Below are positions 7,572 through 16,161 of a DNA stretch of 35,116 nt, in pieces. The stretch spans positions 1 through 35,116 of the forward strand of contig JBEKKT010000018.1 in the NCBI GenBank assembly GCA_050010535.1, written 5' to 3'. Origin of the DNA: JAJRAG01 sp050010535 (GTDB lineage: Archaea > Thermoplasmatota > Thermoplasmata > Methanomassiliicoccales > JACIVX01). Below the pieces are notes generated by a model, which was not told the origin of the DNA, searched no databases, and worked only from the letters and a program-made list of their open reading frames with translations. The translations under genes were made by a program, and so were the position numbers. Position 1 is the stretch's first letter, and every line of letters starts with the position of its first letter.

Positions 7572-8447
7572 CTAGAGCGTGATCCTCGTCCCGCAGTTGA
7601 TTCCGCCGATCAGCTGATTCAATATGGAATGGGGTTCCTTTCCCGAGATCATGTGCACCGTCTTGACACCGTTCTGGATGGCTAGACGGCACGCCTCGAT
7701 CTTTGGGACCATACCGTCTGTGACCACGCCTGCGGATATCAGCGAGTCCAGTTGGGTCAGAGATGTCTCGTGGATAAGCGTGGCCCCGTTCCCGTTCTCC
7801 TTCATAAGCCCAGGGACATCGGTGACGAGCACGATGTCCTCTGAGTGTAGCGCGTGCGCGATATGCGCTGCGGCTGTATCGGCATTGACGTTTAGCCATG
7901 ACCCAGATTCATCCGCGCATATCGGATAGATTACCGGAACGAACTTGCTCGCGCATAGAAGATTGATCATTGTGGGGTTGACAGAGACGACCTCACCTAC
8001 ATTCCCGAGGTCGACGAGGATCTCATTCCCATCCTTGTCAGTAAGCTTGACCGGGTCCATTTTCTTGCAGATGGCAGTCCTGCCCTCTCCGCCAGGAATC
8101 CCTATCGCCTTGACGCCTGCCATTTTGAGCGCCTCCACTATGTGCGCGTTGATCCTTGACAGGACGTCCTTCGCGACCTCCAGAGTTTGATCGTCAGTGA
8201 CCCTGAGACCCATGACCTTCTTCACTTCCATCCCGAGTCTCTTCATCTCGACATTGATTTCCGGACCGCCACCGTGGAGTATCACCGGACGAATACCTAG
8301 GCTGACCAGCAAAGCGATATCGTTGCAAAAGTGGTCCAGGTCTCCATTGCCGTTCAGCGAACTTCCGCCGAACTTGATCACAATCTTCTTGCCCCGCATC
8401 TTCCTGACCTTCGGGGCCATTTCTTTGCCGATCTCGAACTCTTGCAT
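7572..8447 (-). CDS. argB: Acetylglutamate kinase
   Basis: This 291-residue member of the amino-acid kinase family phosphorylates N-acetylglutamate. It shows KIVIKFGGSSLNGNG (the nucleotide-binding Lys and glycine loop, near 23-37), ILHGGGPEINVEMKRLG (substrate-binding loop), LNVNADTAAAHIAHAL, and LVTDVPGLM, then DGMVPKIEACRLAIQNGV in the ATP site. A TTG at 8456 would add three residues, but it overlaps the GAGGT ribosome site that stands 8 nt before the ATG at 8447, so the ATG is preferred. The argJ stop codon (8460-8462) adjoins this ribosome site, which points to translational coupling. Confidence 0.96.
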   Translation of the reverse strand: MQEFEIGKEMAPKVRKMRGKKIVIKFGGSSLNGNGDLDHFCNDIALLVSLGIRPVILHGGGPEINVEMKRLGMEVKKVMGLRVTDDQTLEVAKDVLSRINAHIVEALKMAGVKAIGIPGGEGRTAICKKMDPVKLTDKDGNEILVDLGNVGEVVSVNPTMINLLCASKFVPVIYPICADESGSWLNVNADTAAAHIAHALHSEDIVLVTDVPGLMKENGNGATLIHETSLTQLDSLISAGVVTDGMVPKIEACRLAIQNGVKTVHMISGKEPHSILNQLIGGINCGTRITL

Positions 8448-8459
8448 TCCGTCCAACCT

Positions 8460-9686
8460 CTAAGTCGTGTACTGTGCGTTGATCTTCACGTAATCGTAGC
8501 TGAGGTCGCAACCCCAGGCCTCCGCCGCGGAATCCCCCACACCCAGGTTCAATTTGATCGTGATCTTCTTCCCCCCCATGATCTTCCTTGCGGCGGATTC
8601 GACCTTCGAGTCGCTTAGAGTCAGTGGGACGCCTCTATCGAAGAGAGGCGTGCTTGTCCCATTGCTCGCCATCGTCAGCTGCACTCTGTTTAAATCGAAC
8701 TCGCATCCTGAGTTGCCTATCGCAGCCAGGATCCTTCCGAAGTTCGGGTCGGCTCCGAACATAGCCGCCTTCACGAGGTTGGAGGACACAACCGCCTTCG
8801 CGGCGAGTCTAGCATCGCTCTCGCTCGCGGCCCCCATGACATTGACCTCTATGAGTTTCGTGGCACCTTCTCCGTCCATCACGATCATCTTAGCAAGGAT
8901 CCTCAGGACATGCTCCACGCCTTCCCAGAAGTTCGGATCATCGTCCGCTGCCTGCCCCCCCGCCGCTCCATTCGCCATAAGGACGGAGATGTCGTTCGTG
9001 CTCTGGTCCCCGTCGACGTTGATCATGTTGAAGCTGCGATCCAACGCCTGCTGCCATTTCGCATCTGCTCTCTTCGTCAGCAACGCGTCCGTCGTCACAA
9101 AGCTCAAAGTAGTCGCATGAAGCGCCTTCATTGCCGGAGAGATCATTCCGCTTCCCTTCGCCATCCCCCCGATCGTGACGATTGTGCCACATTCGAGCGT
9201 GACCTTGCAGGCCGCCTGTTTCTTCATCGTGTCGGTCGTCATAATCGCGCTCGCAGAATTGTCGTCGTGCTCCGTTCCCTTTCCAAGAGACCTGACAGCT
9301 TCCGGGATTCCAAAGGTCAATCTGTCCATTGGTAGATACCGGCCGATGACGCCCGTGGACGCAACTCCGACAAGATCCCTATGAATCCCGAGCTCCTCTG
9401 AAGTCTTAGCGACCATCGCCTGAGCGTCCTCCATTCCTTTCGAACCGGTGAGGGCATTCGCATTTCCACTGTTCGCCACGAACGCTTGCAGGAACTCGGG
9501 GTCCTTGTCCATCATGACTAGGATCGGTGCAGCTCTTACTTTGTTGCGGGTGTACGCTATCGCGACCCTAGCAGGAGTGTCAGACAAAATCAAGGCGAGG
9601 TCGAGCTTCTCCTTCTTTATGCCGCAGTGGATGCCAGCAGCCTTGAATCCCAATGCAGCAGTGATGCCACCTTCGATTGTCTTCAT
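8460..9686 (-). CDS. argJ: Bifunctional ornithine acetyltransferase / N-acetylglutamate synthase
   Basis: This 408-residue Ntn-type enzyme recycles the acetyl group from acetylornithine to glutamate and may also use acetyl-CoA. ANSGNANALTG (71-81) and STGVIGRYLPM (110-120) are family motifs. GGMAKGSGMISP (173-184) precedes the self-cleavage site, which by alignment is between Ala191 and Thr192 in HATTLSFVTTD; Thr192 would be the new N-terminal nucleophile of the beta chain. Compared with the commonly seen GMIxPNMATML, about four residues are inserted between GMISPAM and the scissile Ala-Thr. The ATG follows the argC stop by 3 bp. No separate argA is present in the window, so the acetyl cycle probably depends on this gene. 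Confidence 0.95.
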   Translation of the reverse strand: MKTIEGGITAALGFKAAGIHCGIKKEKLDLALILSDTPARVAIAYTRNKVRAAPILVMMDKDPEFLQAFVANSGNANALTGSKGMEDAQAMVAKTSEELGIHRDLVGVASTGVIGRYLPMDRLTFGIPEAVRSLGKGTEHDDNSASAIMTTDTMKKQAACKVTLECGTIVTIGGMAKGSGMISPAMKALHATTLSFVTTDALLTKRADAKWQQALDRSFNMINVDGDQSTNDISVLMANGAAGGQAADDDPNFWEGVEHVLRILAKMIVMDGEGATKLIEVNVMGAASESDARLAAKAVVSSNLVKAAMFGADPNFGRILAAIGNSGCEFDLNRVQLTMASNGTSTPLFDRGVPLTLSDSKVESAARKIMGGKKITIKLNLGVGDSAAEAWGCDLSYDYVKINAQYTT

Positions 9687-9689
9687 CTC

Positions 9690-10709
9690 TCACACCCCCA
9701 GTCCAGGGAAATCGAGGCCGGCGCTCTCGTCGATCCCGAACATCACATTGGCGTTCTGGACTGCCTGCCCAGCGCCTCCCTTGACTAGGTTGTCGACGGT
9801 ACTCATCACGACGACATTCCCGTTGCCCGCCAACTCATAACCAATCTCGCAGAAGTTCGAACCCACGACCGATGGGATCGATGGTACACTGTCGACTCGT
9901 ATGAACCTCTTGCCGGAATAGTACTGATCGTAAACTGAGTACAGATCATCGTGGCTCGCGCTTTTGTTGAGGTGAACATAGGACGTGCATAGTATCCCCC
10001 TCACTATCGGTACAAGATGGGGAGTGAACACGACCTCCGTCTCAGCGCCCGACAGCAACTCGAGGGCCATCTGGATCTCAGGCGTATGACGGTGCGACCC
10101 GACCTTATAGGGAGTGACATTCGTCCCGCAGTTAGGGTGATGGGTGGCCTTTGTCGGTTCCATCCCTGCGCCGGACGTGCCGCTCTTTGCATCCACTATG
10201 ACCTTCGAGTCGACCAGTCTTTCCGAGAATAGGGGTGCTAACCCAAGCACGGCACACGTCGGGTAACATCCTGGATTCGCGACCAAATTGGACTTCACAA
10301 TCTCCTCTCTGAAGAGTTCCGGTATTCCGTAGACCGCATCCTGAAGATTCTTCAAGTCCTTGTGATCGATTCCGTACCACTTCCGGTAGACCACGGGATC
10401 CTTCAGGCGATAGTCGCCACTGAGATCCACAACCCGGATGCCCCGTTCCAGCAAGCCAGGGATTACGTCCATTGACGCGCCGTACGGAGTCGCGACGAAA
10501 ACCAGATCGCAATCTGACGCGCCGTTCAGCTTCTCGTCGAACCTGATGTCCACGAAACCTTGGAGATATGGGTGCACCTTCGAGACCTTCACTCCGGGAT
10601 GCTGTCTAGACGTCATCGCCACTAGGGTTATCTTTGGGTGCCGGCAGACTATCCGTGCCAGCTCTCCACCTGTGTATCCCGAACCTCCGACTATCGCTGC
10701 TTTGACCAT
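9690..10709 (-). CDS. argC: N-acetyl-gamma-glutamyl-phosphate reductase
   Basis: This 339-residue NADP-dependent reductase makes the semialdehyde from acetylglutamyl phosphate. It starts with the Rossmann motif AAIVGGSGYTGGELARIV. The catalytic cysteine lies in VANPGCYPTC, near residue 149, and TPHLVPIVRGILCTSY follows in the C-terminal domain. The frame is open to an ATG at 10742, but the conserved Rossmann strand begins at the ATG at 10709, which is preceded by GAGG, and the predicted transcript start (about 10732) lies after the first ATG. It is the first gene of the argC-argJ-argB-argD unit, divergent from argG. Confidence 0.95.
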   Translation of the reverse strand: MVKAAIVGGSGYTGGELARIVCRHPKITLVAMTSRQHPGVKVSKVHPYLQGFVDIRFDEKLNGASDCDLVFVATPYGASMDVIPGLLERGIRVVDLSGDYRLKDPVVYRKWYGIDHKDLKNLQDAVYGIPELFREEIVKSNLVANPGCYPTCAVLGLAPLFSERLVDSKVIVDAKSGTSGAGMEPTKATHHPNCGTNVTPYKVGSHRHTPEIQMALELLSGAETEVVFTPHLVPIVRGILCTSYVHLNKSASHDDLYSVYDQYYSGKRFIRVDSVPSIPSVVGSNFCEIGYELAGNGNVVVMSTVDNLVKGGAGQAVQNANVMFGIDESAGLDFPGLGV

Positions 10710-10748
10710 TTCGAAATTCCTCGATATCTTGGGTTGGTTCATTGAAAA

Positions 10749-10761
10749 AGTCGAGTATTAA
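10749..10761 (-). promoter_or_regulatory. Promoter word of argC shared with the ACT gene
   Basis: AGTCGAGTATTAA on the plus strand, TTAATACTCGACT as read by the argC transcript. It includes the TATA-like TTAATACT; the transcript start is expected near 10732. The same 13 bases occur at 6322-6334 ahead of the ACT gene. Confidence 0.5.
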
Positions 10762-10804
10762 GCGTGATGACCCATATCGGACAATTAGAGTCCATGGTGT
10801 CGCT

Positions 10805-10865
10805 GTCGAGACGAATCGTTTAGTACTGGCTGGGATGTCCAAAAGAAGACTGCTGCGAGTCTCGA
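10805..10865. promoter_or_regulatory. Spaced inverted repeat between argC and argG
   Basis: TCGAGAC (10806-10812) and its reverse complement GTCTCGA (10859-10865) stand 46 bp apart in the divergent arg intergenic region, between the argC and argG promoters. This could be a pair of operator half-sites, but 7-bp matches at this spacing can arise by chance. Confidence 0.2.
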
Positions 10866-10889
10866 TTGTCGCAAGCAAATCATCAACGC

Positions 10890-10897
10890 TTTATAAC
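10890..10897 (+). promoter_or_regulatory. argG promoter TATA element
   Basis: TTTATAAC is a strong archaeal TATA-like element. Its centre is about 31 bp before the ATG at 10925, so transcription should start only a few bases before that codon, giving a nearly leaderless mRNA. This supports the ATG over the in-frame GTG at 10907, which would lie upstream of the transcript start. Confidence 0.6.
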
Positions 10898-10924
10898 GTC
10901 CGGTGAGTGTTCCGGAAGATCGAA

Positions 10925-12196
10925 ATGCAACCCAGTAAGTCTCAGGGAAAGAAAGCCGTGCTAGCATACTCTGGAGGTCTAGACACCTCCGTTGCAATCA
11001 GGTGGCTACAGGAGAGATACGGTCTTGATGTGATTGCAGTGTCCGTGGACGTCGGACAACCAGGGAATCTGGATGAGGACGTGAAGAGGGCGAAGGCCAT
11101 CGGTGCTGCGAAAGCCTACGCGATCGATGCGAAGGAGGAATTCGCCGAGAACTACATTTTCCCATCATTGAAGGCAAACGCGATGTACGAAAGTGCCTAT
11201 CCACTGAGCACCGCGATTGCCAGGCCTCTTATCGTCAAGAAACTCGTGGAGGTGGCTGAGAAGGAAGGTGCGTCCTGCATAGCTCACGGCTGCACCGCAA
11301 AGGGCAATGACCAGGTGCGTTTCGATGTCTCCATCGGAGCGCTTGCCCCAAACATCGAGATCATCGCGCCGATGAGGGAATGGGTGATGTCAAGGGAGGA
11401 GGAGATTGAGTATGCCCGCGTTGGCAAAATACCGATCAAGGTTAAGAAGGAGACGCCATACAGCACCGACGAGAACCTCTGGGGCAGGAGCGCCGAGTGC
11501 GGTGTTCTGGAGGACGCGGCCCAAGAACCGCCCGAAGACGCATACGAGTGGACGGCATCACCTATGAAGGGCCCGGACAAACCAGAGTATCTTGAGATCG
11601 GGTTCGAGTCCGGCGTCCCTTTCTCCCTGGACGGGACGAAGATGGAGCCTGTTGCTCTAATAAGGAAGCTCAACGAGATCGCGGGGAAGCACGGCGTGGG
11701 TCGCATCGATCACATCGAGAACAGACTCGTGGGGATCAAGTCGAGAGAGATCTACGAGTGTCCAGCCGCAATGGTATTGATCGGCGCGCACGTCGATCTC
11801 GAGAAGCTCGTCCTCCCGAGGGACCTGCTGAGCTTCAAGAGCGTCGTCGAACAGAAGTTCACCGAAATGGCATACGACGGTCTTTGGTTCAGTCCGCTGA
11901 GGGAGTCCCTGTCCGCATTCGTGGACAAGACTCAGGACGTCGTCAGCGGGACCGTGAGGGTTAGGCTGTACAAAGGTAGCTCGGTCCCAGTCGGGAGATC
12001 GTCTCCTTACGCGCTGTATAACACGAGCCTCGCGACATACGACAAGGGCGACATGTTCGACCACACCGCCGCGAAAGGCTTTATCTACGTCTGGGGACTA
12101 CCGCTAAGGACTATCGCAACGGCGCATAGATCGAAGGTGAAAATAGGTGAGTCGTCAGGCACTGTGGTCGGGAAGGTTCGCAAAGGGACTAGCTGA
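10925..12196 (+). CDS. argG: Argininosuccinate synthase
   Basis: This 423-residue ATP-dependent ligase joins citrulline and aspartate. The N-terminal PP-loop is AVLAYSGGLDTSVAIRWL. YESAYPLSTAIARPLIVK and AHGCTAKGNDQVRFD are the citrulline and aspartate contact segments, and DENLWGRSAECGVLED is also typical. Length is normal for the family. The start is the ATG at 10925, chosen from the promoter position. The final 50 bp also encode the start of argH in another frame. The carbamoyltransferase argF is not in the window. Confidence 0.96.
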   Translation: MQPSKSQGKKAVLAYSGGLDTSVAIRWLQERYGLDVIAVSVDVGQPGNLDEDVKRAKAIGAAKAYAIDAKEEFAENYIFPSLKANAMYESAYPLSTAIARPLIVKKLVEVAEKEGASCIAHGCTAKGNDQVRFDVSIGALAPNIEIIAPMREWVMSREEEIEYARVGKIPIKVKKETPYSTDENLWGRSAECGVLEDAAQEPPEDAYEWTASPMKGPDKPEYLEIGFESGVPFSLDGTKMEPVALIRKLNEIAGKHGVGRIDHIENRLVGIKSREIYECPAAMVLIGAHVDLEKLVLPRDLLSFKSVVEQKFTEMAYDGLWFSPLRESLSAFVDKTQDVVSGTVRVRLYKGSSVPVGRSSPYALYNTSLATYDKGDMFDHTAAKGFIYVWGLPLRTIATAHRSKVKIGESSGTVVGKVRKGTS

Positions 12197-13589
12197 TTCG
12201 ACCCTTTCTTTCACCTCTTCTCTTTCGACGGATAAGAGGCTCGCATGGTACGACGTTGTCGGATCGATAGCCCATGCCAAGATGCTCGGGAAGCAGAAGA
12301 TAGTCGACCAGAAGGACGCAAGGAAGATCGTCAAGGGCCTGGTGCAGATGCTCAAGGAAATCGAAGCGGGGGAGCTGAAACTTTCTAGAGACCTCGAGGA
12401 CATCCATACGAACATCGAACTTATCCTCACTAAGAGAATCGGTGAAGCGGGGGCGAGACTCCACACGGCCAGAAGCAGGAATGATCAGGTCGTGACAGAC
12501 CTCAGAATGTATGTAAGAGACTCCACTTTGAACACGATCGAGCTGCTCACATGCCTGCAAGACTCTCTGATCAGCATATCGAAGAAGAATGTGAAGACGG
12601 TCATGCCCGGTTTCACGCATATGCAGCACGCACAGCCAATCACCTTGGCCCACCACGTCATGGCGCATTTCTTCAGGCTGGAGAGGGATGTTGATAGGTT
12701 CCTAGACTCCTACAAGAGGATCAACGTCTGCCCGCTCGGATCGGGAGCTTTGGCAGGAACAACATTCGATATCGATCGACGGCGGGTTTCTGATACTCTC
12801 GGGTTCTACGCTCCGTGCCAGAACGCAATGGACGGGGTTGCAGACCGCGACTTCGCGGCGGAATATATGTTCGCCTCCGCTCTCACGATGGCGCACCTCA
12901 GTTCGATTTGCGAAGAGCTGGTGCTTTGGAGCACTCCCGAATTCGGGTTCGTCGAGATCGATGAGATGTTCTCCACCGGAAGTTCGATAATGCCTCAGAA
13001 GAAGAACCCTGACGTGGCAGAGCTGATCCGAGGAAAAGCGGCTGGATCTACCGGGGATCTGACCGCAATGCTGGTTCTGCTGAAGGGGCTGCCAATGGCA
13101 TACAACCGGGACCTGCAGGAGGACAAGGTGGCGCTTTTCGGCTCGATCGACACGATCACCGAATGCCTCGGGATCCTGACCCCGATGCTCGGCATGGTGA
13201 GATTCAACGACCGGGCAATGCTGGCAGGCGCCGAGAAAGGGTATCTCAACGCGACGGATCTCGCGGACTACTTAGTTAGAAAAGGCGTCCCCTTCCGCAA
13301 GGCCCACGAGGCGGTCGGAAAGGCGGTCAGATTCGCAAGTAAGAAAGGAAAGAGGCTCGAGGACCTTTCCCTGCTGGAGCTGAAGAGGTTCAGCGACAGG
13401 ATCGACCAGGATGTGTCACAAGCGCTCCCGATAATGAAATGCATCGAAGGTCGCAATTCGTATGGCGGCACCTCGCCCGCCGCGATGAAGAAGCAGTTGC
13501 TTGAGGCCGATTCAGCAATCAAGAGACACAAAGCGTTCATAAAGTCCGAAAAAGACAGGATCGTACAGGTGTGGCGAGAACTGCTTTGA
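12147..13589 (+). CDS. argH: Argininosuccinate lyase
   Basis: This 480-residue member of the fumarase/aspartase superfamily splits argininosuccinate into arginine and fumarate. LWSGRFAKGL opens the protein, HTARSRNDQVVTDLRMY and GFTHMQHAQPITLAHH are active-site segments, and GSSIMPQKKNPD is the signature loop with the catalytic Ser. The start is a GTG at 12147 with a GGTGA site and 6-nt spacer, both inside argG; the conserved N-terminus begins right there, so the 50-bp overlap is real. Its stop codon abuts the stop codon of the opposing iron-sulfur gene with no spacer. Confidence 0.96.
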   Translation: MSRQALWSGRFAKGLADSTLSFTSSLSTDKRLAWYDVVGSIAHAKMLGKQKIVDQKDARKIVKGLVQMLKEIEAGELKLSRDLEDIHTNIELILTKRIGEAGARLHTARSRNDQVVTDLRMYVRDSTLNTIELLTCLQDSLISISKKNVKTVMPGFTHMQHAQPITLAHHVMAHFFRLERDVDRFLDSYKRINVCPLGSGALAGTTFDIDRRRVSDTLGFYAPCQNAMDGVADRDFAAEYMFASALTMAHLSSICEELVLWSTPEFGFVEIDEMFSTGSSIMPQKKNPDVAELIRGKAAGSTGDLTAMLVLLKGLPMAYNRDLQEDKVALFGSIDTITECLGILTPMLGMVRFNDRAMLAGAEKGYLNATDLADYLVRKGVPFRKAHEAVGKAVRFASKKGKRLEDLSLLELKRFSDRIDQDVSQALPIMKCIEGRNSYGGTSPAAMKKQLLEADSAIKRHKAFIKSEKDRIVQVWRELL

Positions 13590-15626
13590 TTAATGAGTTA
13601 AATGGTCTCTTGCCAACACGACGAGATCGAGAACCTCGATGTTCTGAGGGTAGGAACGTAACGCGTCGGAGAAGTTCTGCTCGCAGAATGCGCACGCAGT
13701 GACAAGAAACTTGGCACGTGTCCCGACTGCTTCCTCGATCCTCTTGCCCGCGATCGTTTCCGCAAGGTAAGGATACGCCCGCTTTACCCCAGCTCCAGCA
13801 CCACAGCACATGCTCAAGTTCCTGTTCGATGGCATCTCGATGATTCTGAGGTCAGGAATTGCGCGCAACACGGACCTTGGCTCTTCGTAGATTCCTCTAT
13901 GCCGCCCAAGGTCACATGGATCGTGATATGTAACGTCAGCCTTCCATGAATGGAACTTGATTCTTCCCTCCTCGACAAGCCGGGACAGAGTTGACGTGAT
14001 GTGTTCGACCTCGATTTCGAAGCCGGGAATGAAATCCTTGTACGAGGAGAGCATGTTGTAGCACCCCGCGCAGCTCGTTATGATCTTCTTGACTCTGGCC
14101 CTCTTCATCTCCTCGAAGTTCTGATCCGCGAGTTTCCTGAACAAGTCCTCGTCGCCCATCTTCAGCGCTGGCGATCCACAACAGGACTCAAGCCCTCCCA
14201 GGTAGGCGACTGCAACCCCGCCCGCCTTCAGGACCTCGACTGTCGCTTTCGCAACCTCGGGGGCCCGCATCGAAGGGAAGCAGCCAGCAAAGTATAGGGT
14301 TTCTCCCTTTTTCGGGAGTCTCAAGTCCTCGGCCCAGCGAGCCCGATTCCCACGTGGCTCGTCCCACGGGTTTCCATGCTTTCGTATGTTCGCCAGTGTC
14401 GATCTCTGTTCTTCAGTCGGAAGACAACCCGCACTCAACGCTTTCTTCCTCGTGTTCCTCATTATCCTGGCCGTGTCGATATTTACCGGACACATCTCGG
14501 TGCACACGCCGCAGTTCGTACAGAGTGAGAGACCGCCCGCAGACGCATCCTCTATGCTTTCAGTCTCAGCAGTGAAGCAGACGCCTCTCCCTCCAAGGTA
14601 GGCGTGGCCACCAAATTCGTATCCCATCAAATCGTAGACAGGGCAACGCAGAAGGCATCCACCGCAGTTGATGCAGTACATGATCTCCTTGTCCTCAATG
14701 AGGCCCCTCCCATTGTCGACGAGCACCAGGACTATATCCTTCGGCCCGTGCATTCCGTAGAAGGTCTTCTTCTCAATGTCTGCGGTCCTGCTCGGCCCGG
14801 CGATCACATCGACAAACGAACTGTTAATGCTCCCGGTGCCATAGAATGTCTGGAGCTTCACCAAGTTCATCGCTTCGTCGAGGTTCGGCACGATCTTCTC
14901 CTCAGCTGAGACCACGATGTGCTTCTCAGGCCTTCTTGCGCAGAGCGATACGTTTCCTTCGTTGTGGACGATCACAAAAGCGCCTTCCTCAGCTGTAATG
15001 AAGTTCGCACCGGTCACCCCCACCTTAGCCCTCATTATGTAATCAGACACCTCTTCTCTGATGGCCTCGGTCAGTCCATCAGGATCAGGTTCGATCCTTC
15101 TGCCAAAATGCTTACGAAGGATCTTGGCGATGTCGTATCGCGTGAGATGGACAGCTGGCCCTGTCGGATGGATTGTCCTCTCTCCTGCAATCTGTATAAT
15201 TCTGTCACCGACGTCAGTCTCGATGACCTCGACGCCTTTCGACTCGAGGAAGCTCGTCAGCCCGATTTCCTTTGTTATGTTGGATTTCGACTTCACGACG
15301 AGCTTCTCGCCATCGAGCTCCTTGTAGACGGCCTCAAGGGCCTCCTCCCTGGGGCAGGGGCCAATGACCTTGATGCGATTGGCCTTCAGACGATCGACTG
15401 TCCTCTGAAGGAAGAACGGATCGCCGAGCACTTTGATCCTTGATGCCCTGGCCATCTCCCTCCTGGATTCGAACCCCTCAATCTTGCTCCTGCAAGTATC
15501 TTGACTATGTATGTTGGTCTTGAACGCTTTCCGCATACCTTCGAACTTCGACTGGTCTCGGACTGCGCTCTTGACCTTGGATTTCAAGTCAAATTCAATC
15601 GTTTTGGGATGACGACTCATTGGCAT
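13590..15626 (-). CDS. LUD-domain/ferredoxin/CCG-domain fusion (LutB plus LutA/HdrD-like)
   Basis: This 678-residue protein fuses parts that are usually separate. Residues about 60-310 form an LUD (LutB/LldF-like) domain. Two 4Fe-4S motifs follow, C318-C321-C324-C328P and C369-C372-C375-C379P. Residues 440-678 hold two CCG units, C449...CC482-483...C519-C522 and C571...CC607-608...C645-C648, as in LutA, GlpC and HdrD, which bind special iron-sulfur clusters. Relatives oxidise lactate or other 2-hydroxyacids, or move electrons to quinones or disulfides. No LutC or flavin dehydrogenase is nearby, so the substrate is unknown. ATGs at 15626 and 15620 are both possible starts. The 122-residue gene upstream is 24 bp away and is probably co-transcribed. 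Confidence 0.85.
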   Translation of the reverse strand: MPMSRHPKTIEFDLKSKVKSAVRDQSKFEGMRKAFKTNIHSQDTCRSKIEGFESRREMARASRIKVLGDPFFLQRTVDRLKANRIKVIGPCPREEALEAVYKELDGEKLVVKSKSNITKEIGLTSFLESKGVEVIETDVGDRIIQIAGERTIHPTGPAVHLTRYDIAKILRKHFGRRIEPDPDGLTEAIREEVSDYIMRAKVGVTGANFITAEEGAFVIVHNEGNVSLCARRPEKHIVVSAEEKIVPNLDEAMNLVKLQTFYGTGSINSSFVDVIAGPSRTADIEKKTFYGMHGPKDIVLVLVDNGRGLIEDKEIMYCINCGGCLLRCPVYDLMGYEFGGHAYLGGRGVCFTAETESIEDASAGGLSLCTNCGVCTEMCPVNIDTARIMRNTRKKALSAGCLPTEEQRSTLANIRKHGNPWDEPRGNRARWAEDLRLPKKGETLYFAGCFPSMRAPEVAKATVEVLKAGGVAVAYLGGLESCCGSPALKMGDEDLFRKLADQNFEEMKRARVKKIITSCAGCYNMLSSYKDFIPGFEIEVEHITSTLSRLVEEGRIKFHSWKADVTYHDPCDLGRHRGIYEEPRSVLRAIPDLRIIEMPSNRNLSMCCGAGAGVKRAYPYLAETIAGKRIEEAVGTRAKFLVTACAFCEQNFSDALRSYPQNIEVLDLVVLARDHLTH

Positions 15627-15650
15627 GACCGGAACGGATGCACAATGATA

Positions 15651-16019
15651 TCATTCTTCCGCCGATAATATGGCGTCCCATTCGACCTCGTGATCGACCT
15701 TCGCTTTCGAGAGCATCCTACTGATCTTCTCGCTCAGACGGACCACCTCGCTTCCGCGCGAATTCCCGCGAATGTAGAACTCCTTCCTATTTAAAGGGAA
15801 AACAAGTCTCATCATGCCCTTCCGATTGTAGCCTTCTGGCTTTACGTTCCTCTCTAGGTCAACTTGATTGAGATATATGAACATCTTCAGGACGTCTTCA
15901 TCTTCGGGCACCTGGTCAGTCTCTTCCAGGAACGTTGTGAGAACTTCAGGGAAGACTCTAACCAAATCTCTGTACTTGACGTTCTTCTTCAGAACGAAGT
16001 GCCCACTGGTAGCCTTCAT
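15651..16019 (-). CDS. Hypothetical 122-residue protein upstream of the LUD fusion
   Basis: I do not recognise the family. The protein is soluble, with no membrane segment or signal peptide. It is rich in charged residues, with a helix-like FPEVLTTFLEETDQ, an acidic VPEDEDVLKMF, a strand-like MMRLVFPLNRKEFYI and a C-terminal helix EVVRLSEKISRMLSKAKVDHE. It contains no cysteine, so it does not itself bind a cluster through Cys. TTTAAATA (16043-16050) is centred about 27 bp before the ATG, so a leaderless transcript is likely. Coding is supported by the promoter, the close spacing to the downstream gene and the ordinary amino-acid composition. Confidence 0.65.
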   Translation of the reverse strand: MKATSGHFVLKKNVKYRDLVRVFPEVLTTFLEETDQVPEDEDVLKMFIYLNQVDLERNVKPEGYNRKGMMRLVFPLNRKEFYIRGNSRGSEVVRLSEKISRMLSKAKVDHEVEWDAILSAEE

Positions 16020-16131
16020 CGTCCCGTTTGATAGGAAAGTCGCTATTTAAATCTGTCGCGCCAGCCTAGTTCACGCAGGGGGAGTGCCGACCTCCCGGCC
16101 GATCATCCGTCAGACCGTCCAAACGAGCGGG

Positions 16132-16141
16132 ATTATTAATT
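16132..16141 (+). promoter_or_regulatory. thiDN promoter TATA element
   Basis: ATTATTAATT is centred about 25 bp before the ATG at 16162, predicting a leaderless transcript. It rules against the in-frame GTG at 16084, which would be upstream of the transcript start. Confidence 0.55.
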
Positions 16142-16161
16142 ACCTGGTCCAATATTCATCC

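Noticed and set aside
10743..10924. Leader peptide ahead of argC or argG like the one at leuA
   Set aside because: Both predicted leaders are too short (about 22 nt and under 10 nt) to hold one, and no Arg-rich short ORF is visible.
16084..16161. N-terminal extension of ThiDN from GTG 16084
   Set aside because: The TATA element at 16132-16141 puts the transcript start at the ATG at 16162, where the conserved sequence begins.
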